From Paragordius varius (Eukaryota > Nematomorpha), in assembly GCA_964247055.1 (NCBI GenBank), contig OZ176053.1:1116001-1180000 (forward strand): a DNA stretch of 64,000 nt, read 5' to 3'. The position numbers and the translations under genes are program-made. Below, piece by piece: positions 11,445 through 21,900 of this stretch. Under the pieces are notes generated by a model. It was not told the origin of the DNA, did not search any database, and saw only the letters and a list, made by a program, of their open reading frames with translations. Position 1 is the first letter of the stretch, and each line of letters starts with the position of its first letter.

Positions 11445-12510
11445 TTTTATATAACCAGTATTTTAGTGTACAGCCAAACTTTTACGCGGTCCCACAATAA
11501 GATATAAAAAAATATGTTAAATTTAAAATTTTTTCACATATAAATTCGTGAAAAAAACGGCTAAAATTTTAAATAACAGATTAAAAAGTTTGACTGTGCG
11601 CCATTTTGATATAAATAATCAAGAGACTCAATTTCTAATATAATTATATCAGCTCCACAACCCAGAATACATATATAAATACAGGTGTTAAAAATTTTAA
11701 GATATTCTAATAAATTATTTTTTACTCAATCCGGGACACTGCAATTTATGGAGTTAAGAATTTATTCCATGACTTTGCTCAAATTTTTGATTATAATTTA
11801 TTATAGAATAGTGTAGGAATCAGACTAAACACACTTTATTTATAATAAAATATTCTTTTTTCGTGTGAAACCCCTTTAAACTGCTTTTCAGTAATTCTTT
11901 TTATAATTCATTATTTTGTTAAGATCAAAAATATATTTTGCTGGAATACATTAAGCAATATGAAAGAACTATGTTTTTTTATATGTGCATCATCTAATAC
12001 TGTATGAAGCAAATACAATTAATTAAGTTTCAAATAATCAGTTTTTTATAGTCCCGGCAAGAAAGAGGTTTTAAATTCTAAATAAAACCATTTTAGGCCC
12101 CATGTTGGCCCTCTTATGTGTAGCCCGCGAAAAATCTTATCCATAATTTGTAACATGCTGATAAAATCTTAGTAAAATCAATGTTTCTTAGACAATTTTT
12201 CTAATTTTGTCTATTAAATTGGCAAGAACTAGAAATTGTTATATTTGTTTGCATTTTACAATTTTATACATTTCAAATCTAATAAATTTATGAATGCCCA
12301 TATATTTATTCCAAATGCCGTTCGCCGTTTTTTTGAATTTAAAATGCGGTCCGCGAAGCCATTTGTGTTGGGCATGCCTGATATAGACAAAACATATTTG
12401 ATTTTGTATTACAGGAAATAAACATGACATCCTTAGGATCCTAATAACATATACTACATTCGCTCAACGTGTTTTCATTTTTTACTTAAGGGCTTGTAAA
12501 CTTGTTATAG

Positions 12511-13531
12511 ATTGAAAATTTAGCTTTGTACCCGGACAAATATTCATGGTGCGAAGTTCGAGAAATCAAACAAGTCGTAAATTACCCAGGATGTAAGTCA
12601 AAGGTTATTGCTATTTCATATTTGTGTATAATTTTGTAGAACATCTCGTATCATAAGTTTTAATAATTTTTACCATATTATGTAGATAATTTCAAATAAG
12701 GTATGCGTCGGTCAATGCTTTTCTTATTCTATTCCGCGCACGATTCCTGAAATACCAGGCGATCGCATTCTGCATTATTGCGACAGTTGTCGACCATCCA
12801 ATTTTACTTGGGAAAAGGTTTTTTTACAACTAATTCACATTTTAATATATTGAATAAATTTAAGTTTTTTTAGCAAGAACTATATACAGAGATTACTAAT
12901 TATGATTTATTTCAAACTTTATATGCTATTCAATATGTTGAAAACTTAAGAAAAAATAATATTTTTTTGGTATTAAAATCATATAATTACTCTATTCCAA
13001 GAGCCAAAATTTTTAACTATGCACAAAAAGCGGTTTAATACAGAAAAGAATTATTAGATTCAAATGGTCTTTTGATTGAGAACCAACAGATATAAGGCAT
13101 ATAGTCTAAATTAATAAGGGATATTCAAAAAGTACAGACCATCATTTTTTACTAAACTTACATTTCTAATTTTATATTATATTGTACTTTAAATGAGGCA
13201 TCGAGGGATTGTACAATAGTTGATATCCCTAAATGTCATATTAAAAACTATTATTATATGCTGATAAGTATTCGACACCATATCAAAAGCCATTACTTTT
13301 ACATCAAAGATTTAACGCCTTATCATTTATAACTTCACATAGATTTCCCTGGAAATATTGGATCCGACTGAAGAACAAAAGTCTATGGATATGTTAATCG
13401 AACTAATTCACCAATGTTCGTGTCGCAATTGTCAACAACCTTTGCAAACTTTCAAGGAAAGCAGAGATAATCGATACAATTCCGATATGGAGATTGAAAC
13501 AATACCACAAGACATAATATTTGAATTATAA
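12511..13531 (+). CDS. NBL1: DAN/NBL1-type secreted cystine-knot protein (5' end not certain)
   Basis: Three GT-AG exons, all phase 0, are 12511-12603, 12686-12817 and 13343-13531 (TAA stop). They encode NLALYPDKYSWC, a GC motif, VCVGQCFSYSIPRTIPEIP, YCDSCRPSNFTWE and a C-terminal HQCSCRNC. These match in order the DAN domain of vertebrate NBL1, whose corresponding pieces are KLALFPDKSAWC, ACLGQCFSYSVP, HCDSCMP and HCSCQAC. DAN-family proteins are secreted antagonists that bind BMP ligands; that role is inferred here. The signal-peptide exon must lie upstream. One weak candidate is 11960-12001 (MKELCFFICASSNT, phase 0 donor GTATGA). The Cys that follows WE..TLE in NBL1 is Ile here, leaving nine cysteines instead of ten. 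A polyadenylation signal lies at 13574-13579. Confidence 0.85.
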
Positions 13532-13573
13532 ATGTTATATTATAGAATTTGCTATAATCCCGAAATTTTAAAA

Positions 13574-13579
13574 AATAAA
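13574..13579 (+). terminator. Polyadenylation signal of the DAN/NBL1-type gene
   Basis: AATAAA 43 bp after the TAA stop of the DAN-type gene, on the same strand. Confidence 0.55.
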
Positions 13580-13831
13580 ATATAAAACTTATGGTCTCTC
13601 TTACCGTTATTTATTTATGTAAGTCAGCTGAATGGTGGTTTACCTGGTTAGTGGCTTTTGACTTGCTGCTAGTACTAACTGGCTAAATTTTGCACGTCTG
13701 TTTTGAATATCATGCATACATTATCGATATGATCAAAACAGCGAATAGTCAAATATCAAGTGCTATATCTAATACTAATAACATCTTTGAATTCTGTAAA
13801 AAAATAAGGTTAAATTAATAAACAATTCATA

Positions 13832-15661
13832 GTTTAAATCAGTGATACTCAAACCGCGGCCCGCGGGCCGCATGCGGCCCTAAGAGTGCTTAAAAATTGC
13901 CCTGTGACAAAATTGATACATAAATTATTTTTGATAAATTTTTAAAATACACATAAGCGAATTTTCGCGTATTTTAATTTTAATTTATTTTCTTTAAAGT
14001 TAATTTTGGTAATTTTTATTTTTTACCCAATTTGAAAAGTAGAAAAATTTTCCTACATTAGAATGATTTCAAAATTTTGGCACACGTTGTTTCTGTTTCT
14101 GTATTTTATTTTATTTTCTATTTAAATTTATTGCATTCCTTTTTTGTAAAGCAAGCCTTTCACCCAAACTTGCATATCTTTTCATTGCTATCTTACATCA
14201 TTTTCTGATACTCATTTCCATAAAATATTTATCAAATCTACATCATTAAATTTCGTCCTGTTTTTTTATAGCATATTCAAATTATATTCCTATTTTTTTG
14301 AAAAAATAATATTTAAACATAAATTAAAAGGATGACATATGCTAAAAAACGTAAATTATCCGATGAAAATCGCTCCTTTAAAAAGAATGGGAAAAAAAAT
14401 TCTTTGTCGTTATAAATAAAATATTGTTACCTGCCTTATATGTAAGGACCACATAATTATAAAAAATACAAGAGGAAAGACATCTCAATGTGCGCTCTTC
14501 ATGAGATTTTGCAACGACAACATAATCAACGAGTATTTATTTTTACCAATGAATAATGCCACGAAAAGAAGTAATTTCCTAGAAAAAATTAGCATTTTTT
14601 TAGATAATAATGGCATATCTATGAAAAAATTGGTATTGTGCACTGATGGCTGTCCCTCTATCATTGGAATAAACAAAGGATTTATTCCCCTCTTGAAAAA
14701 CAAATATAATTTGCAAAATATTTTATCCTTTTACTGCTTTATTCATCAGCAACTTGGTTTCGCGTATAAAAGATGAATCACTCAATTCAGTAGTAAAAAC
14801 GTTTGTGGATATAGTAAACCACATCCGTGGCAAAAAATTCAACGGCCGTAAATTCAAAAACCTTCTGAAAATATCCACGGTGAATTTGACAATACTCATA
14901 CACCGCTGTGCGATGGCTTAGCCTTACCAAAGTATTAAATAGATTTTTTGTTTTAAGGCATAAAATTCTATTATTTATAAATGATAACAGAAGGTTTAAC
15001 GAGGAAAATAATAGTGACAAACAATGGGTTTTATTAGCCTACCTTTGCGACATTACCGCGGAGGTTATCATTTAACATTTTTATCTAATGAGATGAAATT
15101 CAGAATTAATAATTGCTTAAAACTCCATGGCATATGGATATATCCAATATTAAGCAACTTGAGGATTTCGGTTTTGGCAGGCGCATATCATTGAAGAATT
15201 CGTAGATCTTAAATGATTTAAGGAGGCTATATTAGGAGAATCGTGGGGAAGAAAGATATGTAGAGTTTTGGCAAGATGTGCCAAATACTGTTTTTTCTTC
15301 CACTTAGTGAGGCGGCATATTCAAAAATGAAGTATGTCAAGAATACATAGAGAAATCGCTTAACCGATGATCATATGGACGATGTATAAGATTGGCCTGT
15401 CATGAGGCGAAACGTCAAAAAAATTTGTTTAATATCAAAATAAATGTTAACGAAATATTTTAATTTTAAATGGTGCAAAACGAGTTTTTACCTGGATTTA
15501 CATGCGATCCGCAAAAAATTCATTGTGCTGATTTAGAGTATAAATATGTACAATGTGTCAAGCTATGGAATATTTGCCAATATAAGGTTCATGGCCCTCG
15601 AAAAAATAATATATTTTATTTGGCCCGTCAATTTTTTTTGGTGAGTACCACTGGTTTAAAT
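13832..15661 (+). mobile_element. hAT transposon with 8-bp target duplication, decayed
   Basis: The element spans 13840-15653 (1,814 bp), flanked on both sides by the identical 8-mer GTTTAAAT (13832-13839 and 15654-15661), the target-site size of hAT elements. The ends are inverted: CAGTGATACTCAAACC at the left and CAGTGGTACTCACCAA read inward from the right, each followed by a GGGCC-containing subterminal segment. The plus strand between about 14340 and 15460 resembles the ZBED/GTF2IRD2-like hAT transposase group. It includes CTDGCPSIIGINKGF and an Ile-His-Gln motif in the longest open piece (14501-14776), then a region like the conserved RWLS..KVL block. Several frameshifts and stops interrupt it, and it is much shorter than an active element, so it is dead. 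The near-identical duplication argues for a fairly recent insertion of an already defective copy. Confidence 0.88.
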
Positions 15662-16139
15662 ATTGGGTGGAATCTAACAGGCTACGAAAAAATTAAATTT
15701 TAAACTAAAAAACAAAAATCACAGTACTATGATAATTTAATTTGCCTATTAATTTATTTCATTCATTGATAACGATTTCATGTTTGACGTTTTAAAATAA
15801 TGAATAAATACCGTAGCAGTATACTTTTACTTGATATCATAAAAAAGTACATGTTTTTTTATTATGGACAACATTTGTCTAATGATGCTGAGAATTCTTG
15901 CCTTGGGGAGTGAACTTATCGGTAAAGATTGAATTTTGGGGAGAAATGCTTAGAACCTCCTCTCTGAAAGATAAAAAATTGTATCAAAATATGAAGCGTT
16001 AAAGAATATATTATAACTCTGTCCTCACAATCACCTACTCATTTAGAAAAATTGATTTATTAAAAATGAGACGGCGCTTGACATCAATTTTGTCGAAAAC
16101 CGTTATACTAGTCTTCATAAGTTTGGTATATTAAACAGT
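15662..16139. other. Gene-free AT-rich spacer
   Basis: Between the hAT element and the foldback element. No supported gene; a somewhat GC-richer patch at 15890-16110 has no readable protein. Confidence 0.5.
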
Positions 16140-17830
16140 GTGCAACAAATTTTCTCAATGTATCATACCTAGCTTAATAGACCGTTGAGACATATACATT
16201 TCAAAAATAAAAGGAAAAAAAATTGTCAATGTATAAAAAATTTATTTTCTCTTTTTCCATATATGGTTATAATCGGTAAATAACAATTTATTTGCATAAT
16301 TAATCAATTATAAAACTTTTTATATAATATAAATAATATTGAATAAATATTATTTGCAAATTTCGGCTTAATTTGAACGGATAGATTTAGAATAAACTCA
16401 ATTTAGTAAATCCAACTAAATTTAGATTTTATATAAGTAACATTAAATTTTTTTATGATTTTTCATTTGATCATGTCTCGTGATATAATTAGTCATATGT
16501 AATGAGATATTGAAGCGTGCAGATACTGTCAAGGATAAAAGGTTTAACACTGACACTGATAATAGTATAATTAATAATAATTTTAGGTAGAAACATTTTT
16601 TAATTCACAAAGCAAACTTTCAAACCCAATGAATATTGAAATTATATATATACACTAATCATAATAATAAAATGTTTTTTACAGTTACATGTTTTAATGG
16701 CTTTTTAGGTGCATTCCTTAAATTAGAAATGTGAAATTAAAAAAACTTCAGATTCCCCATTTTTTTTTGAATTATTAAAAAGACAGTTTATGGCTATGGA
16801 AATATTTAAACTTTAATCATTTAGTAAAACACTAAAAGTGTATTTATGCTGATTTATAAATTTAATGATATACTTTTTTTGTATAAATATCTGCAAGTTT
16901 TTATAGCTATAATACGTTGCACGGTTCTTAGGATAATATATTTTTTGCGGCCTTTTTAATATATTGTTTACCATTTTTTTAAATGCTTATATTTGAATCT
17001 ATTATAAAGTGTTGATATACATTTTATGATAAACTATTTGATCAGGTATTTTATGTTATTAAAATTTTGGCAAAAAAGACTTTCTCAATATCAAGAACTC
17101 TTCCAATGAGTTGAATTTAAATGTCCTAAGTAAGATGTTTACGATGACATAAGAAAAGAATGGATAATCTAACAGAAACCAATGGATCGTAGGTAGAACT
17201 CAACATTAAAACTAAAAATAGCAATCTATTGAGGAGTTTTTTTAAATATTAAAAGGCGACCTCATTTCTAAAACATTCAACGAAAAACATAATATTAGAT
17301 TGAGAAAAATGAATATAATATATGTATGGCAATAAATTTATTATACAACGAACATAATGTAAATTTTCAATTTGATTAGACGTAAATTGCATTTTTATGA
17401 ATTTTACCACAGACTAGCTTAATATTTCTCGTGACAACTTGCAGTTTCTTGTTGTACCTTAAATAATTAAAAAATTATACTTCAAACGAAAATTTATATT
17501 AAATAATTTTAATTTTACTTTAGTTAAAAAAAATCAAAAAAATTATTGAGGTTTATATTAAATCAAAAACCATACAATTTGAGCCAAAATTTGCAAATAA
17601 TATTTATTCAATTTTATTTATATTATATATATTAGTTTTATAATTTTTGATCAAGTATTATGCAAAAAAATTGATTTTTACCGATTATAACCATATATGG
17701 AAAAGTGGAAAAAAAATTCTTCATTAACAATTTTTTATCCTTATATTTTTGAGATGTATATACAACGGTCATATTAAGCTAGGTATGATATCCTGAGAAA
17801 AAATTTATCCCCATTTTTGCCCTCTGTGTT
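16140..17830. mobile_element. Foldback-type element with ~240-bp inverted arms
   Basis: The left arm (about 16140-16375) and the right arm (about 17577-17830) are reverse complements over roughly 240 bp with scattered mismatches. Landmarks shared in inverted order are ATCATACCTAGCTTAATA, CATATATGGTTATAATCGGT and AATAAATATTATTTGCAAAT. The 1.2-kb interior has no coding frame. Outer ends are near CAGTGTGC at the left and GCCCTCTG at the right, but I could not define a target duplication, so the superfamily is open. It is most likely a non-autonomous DNA transposon. Confidence 0.65.
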
Positions 17831-18951
17831 GTATATAAATTTTTTTCCTACTTTACAGGGTTATTATAAATATAGGAGACTTTGGCTGTAACATTTAAGT
17901 AAAACTCTCGCTAGTTTTAGAAGTGGTGAAATTATGCTCTCTCAGCAACCTGGAGATAAATGTATTTTTGAAATGTTTACTGATCTCCTATCAATGCCTA
18001 TATTTTAATCATATTTTGCTGCTGAACAAATCTCATCAAAATTTAACTGTTTTCTGATTTAAAATTTAATTTTTAGGTGATTAAAATCAGCTTCACACAA
18101 GTAAACGATAAATTTATGCCCTATAATGGCTAGACCTAAAAATTAGGAGCCAGTTTACTTATTTTTCGTCAAAGCATATACAGCTCTCTTTAAATTGATG
18201 ACTAAATGTTTTTTAAAAGAGGCCGAAAATTCCACCAAATATATTTATTTAAATCTTAACCTTATTTTTTATCTCACCTTTTACAGAATTCTAAATTACA
18301 TAGTTTTTAGATATAGCACTTAAAACTTTTTGCAAGACAGCTATTAGCTGCCGTGACGCATCGTAAATATATGCTGTTAGCAAAATTTAGCCATCAAACC
18401 ACTAGTCAGCTTAGAATCACATAGCCCATGAATGAATATAACTTAATTCAAGATTTAACGCTCTACGTTGTGTTGTGTAGACTCACTATAACTTAAGAAA
18501 TATTATATCATAAAAAAGCAATTTTATATGATTTAAAAAAATATATTTATTTATTCTGCTTAAATATTAATTCTCGTTATATTAAACCCTATTTAGAAAG
18601 TGAGAGTTAGATGATCACAGAAAAAAAGATATGAGTATATAATATCCTTATAAATTGTTGCGGTTAAATGTGGATTGCTTGATTGATTCTTATATCATAT
18701 TGGGCAGTCAATTAATACAGTACCCTTTTATTGTTGACCACTTCACATTATATTTGACCGATTGACAGTAGCGCATGGTTTAAAATAAAAAATGGTAGAT
18801 AAACGAATTTTCCTTATCTAATAACGTTAATTTGTTTATTTTAGACAAAATTTGTTCCAAATCATACGCTGCTACATTGCCTGGCCAACAGTAATGTTGA
18901 TTGCCAAACAATAAAATGGGTACTGTTTACTAATTTAAAGGGGTATATCTT
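17831..18951. other. Gene-free spacer 3' of the globin gene
   Basis: No supported gene. A TTTATTTTAG acceptor-like site near 18850 is followed by only a short open stretch. The right end is the 3' untranslated region of the globin gene (minus strand), with AATAAA at 18952-18957. Confidence 0.45.
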
Positions 18952-18966
18952 TTTATTTTATCGTTT

Positions 18967-21900
18967 TTAAGATTCATAGCCTTCCTTCATTTTCATAATC
19001 ATTAGAGTGAGTATCAAATCCCAGGCATCTCGGGCCTCAGGTGTAAATTCTTCACCCATTTCGGTGGCCCAAACGCGCAGAATGCAATCTTTGAAACTAA
19101 TCCAATATGACATTTTGAAACCGGGAAATCTATTGTGCATTCGACCAAGAGCGACCATAATAGAGGCAACATTGTTGAGATCCTGCAAATTATCTACAAA
19201 CGATTTTATGCTAAATATGAATCGCTTTGAATGGGCCCGAAATAAATGATCCTTGATAAGGTCATCGTGAGATTTGTGCCCAAACGTGGGGAATATAGCT
19301 TTGATTTCGGGACGTCTTTTAAAAATAAGGAGAAACACTTCTATTCCAACCCTCTGTGGACTAATGATGACATGTCTCCATGTACTTTTGATTAATTTGC
19401 ATTCAAGCGGTGTAAGCGAAATAACTCCGCTATGTAAAGTATTTAATATATTTTGCTGGTGACTTGTAAACTGCTGTTTTCCATCATTTGGAATATTTTC
19501 TGACGAATTAATCAAAGAATTGAATTTGCTTTTTCTTCGTTCCGTTTGTAAGGCCTTCTCATCTGGATTTTTCAAACCCATATAAACCAACATGTTATTT
19601 ATCTTGGACAATGGTAATCCATAACTCCACGAAGGATTAGCTTCTAAACATAATATTGTTAATATTCAAAAAGTTAATTAAAATATAACCTATAAATCTC
19701 ATATAAACGTGATATGTTATGGCGACTACATATTTAGTAAAAGATATAATGCAGTTAAATAACTCTTCAATATATTTCAGGTATTTAAGCACCATATATA
19801 TATATATATATATATATTATCATAGTATGTAATTTAGAGGTACTTCTTGTATGAAGACTTAATTTATTAGAAAGAGTCAAGGATATTTCAGAATCCGAAT
19901 AATATTAGGGGGTCAAGCGCTGTACAAGAGAAATAATTGCAAAATTCAAAAAAAATCTGTTTTTAGTATTTTGGCTATAAATTTTTATATAATATTAAAA
20001 ACAGTTGAAGTAGACGATTTAAAATTTTTGAATAAAACCGTATTGTGGTTTTTCTAAATTCTAACCTGATAAATCTTTTAAAAATCAGAATAAGTTTCAG
20101 AAGCTAAATCATAAAGCTTATGTATATTTTAAATTTTCCCATATTTAATTTAAACGCGTCAAAAATCGGAAAAAAAATATTCTTTGAAACATTGAACAAA
20201 TGTATCATTATCTCATGGTGCTTTTGGTTTTGGCATTTACGAGTATAAAAATTTACATTTTTGTTGCAATAGTTGGATCTAAAAAATAAAATTTTATCAA
20301 ATGATATTTTTGGTAAAAGCTTTCTGCTTTATTTCAAAATTAGTATTAAAATATAAAATATATTATATTAAAAAAGCAAATTAATATTTTTGTAAAACAT
20401 TAATCTTTAGATGGGGGCTTCGAAGCCCCAAATTTTTTCGCCCTTTTTAGAATTAACCTAGTTTTAAAATTGCGAAAATGCCGAGGCGCTATAAATATTT
20501 TAATATATGATAGTTAATGGCAAAATTTTTTTGAAAAAACATATTTGGTTTAAAAATTAATCCTTAACAAAATTTTGTTATAGCGTTCATATTATTTTAA
20601 GGCATGATTGAAACGATATAACAAAGCTTAAAGATATTATAAAAACACTTTTCTATAAAATTCGATAATGTTGAACATTTCAATCTCATCACAATTTTAA
20701 AAAGCTATTATTGAATAATTGTTTTTTTCACAAAAACTCACTCAAGTTCAAAAGGCAAAATGAAACCAAAAATTTAAAAGCATAATATTTAAATGTATAG
20801 CAAAATTTTAATGAACCGAGTTTTATGGTGATTTGCAGCATGGTAGACTCTATTATATAAACAATATTTCTATATTTCGATGAGGCTGATAGCCCTTTGT
20901 TTTAAAAGAACTTGGCGATTCCGGACAAGAAGGCACCCTAAATTACCTTGATGCAAAAATATATTTTATGCATTTTCCTCTCTTATAGCCTTTCATCCTA
21001 GTCGAGATATTACTATAAGACAGAAAAGTAATACAAAAAACCGATTTAGATCCAACATGACTAAAACCATAAAGTTGTTAGGGTTAGTTACCTGGTTTCT
21101 TAATTTGTTTTTTTTAATATTTTTAAAGCGTGTGTTAAAAGTATAATCGATATATAGTACGAACATTCTAACTGACTTACCTTTTTTTATAAAGGGAAAA
21201 TGCTTTCATCCCCGGCGGTATTGTTTAATATCAAATTATAAGATTAAAAAGATTATTGAGGTATTATATTCCGATTTTTCCTGATTTTTTATTAATCAGA
21301 AGAGGGTTGTGTGGGTCCACTTGATATATTTTGTTTCCTTTTTTCGCGCATTTTCCACGTGAGCAAACGAAAATTTTAAAACTGATTGGGTCTTGGTATT
21401 AATGGAAGTGATACAATATGGATTTGTTGAATTTAAAGTATCTTTCTTATAGTCTTCCCAAATTCTTATAACCTGGATATGATTTGTTTTGAAAATTGGC
21501 ATTATTTTATATAATTCGTTTTGGAAATATCCTTTTTGTTATTTGATTTTATTTGGTTAAATATTTTAATATTTTTCGCATCCTTCTCTGCGACTCTGCA
21601 ATTTTGATGCTATTTTCTTGTTTGCGGTTGATGATTGATTTTGTAACTTTGATACGTAATTGGAGGTATTATTTTATATCTTCCTCTTTGTGGGTTTTTT
21701 CCAAGAATCGGAAGGCACGGTTTCCTAATTTTAATTTGAGATTTGATCTCATCGCTTCACCACCAATTTTTCCTAGCGCCCTTTGTTACACCACATTTTG
21801 TCTCGGTTTTCATGAATTTCTTTTTTAAAAACCCAAATTTGACCCAGGTTGTTATCAGCTGCCCAATTTTCTCATTGACAGTTTCCATAAACTTGTCAGC

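Larger units (their letters stand above)
7126..11959. other. Gene-free stretch with miniature transposons
   Basis: I see no gene that I can support in this interval. It carries MITE copies at 8323-8605 and 10047-10350, a partial one near 9745-9825, a GC-rich hairpin at 8894-8914 in an otherwise AT-rich context, and an AT microsatellite at 11408-11442. A 5' exon of the DAN-type gene could lie near its right end. Confidence 0.55.

Noticed and set aside
12236-12421. Overlapping open frames on both strands just upstream of the DAN-type exons
   Set aside because: Neither carries a signal peptide or a donor in the required phase, so they are not a convincing first exon.
19007-19462. Plus-strand open frames across the globin exon
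   Set aside because: They are antisense shadows of the globin coding sequence.
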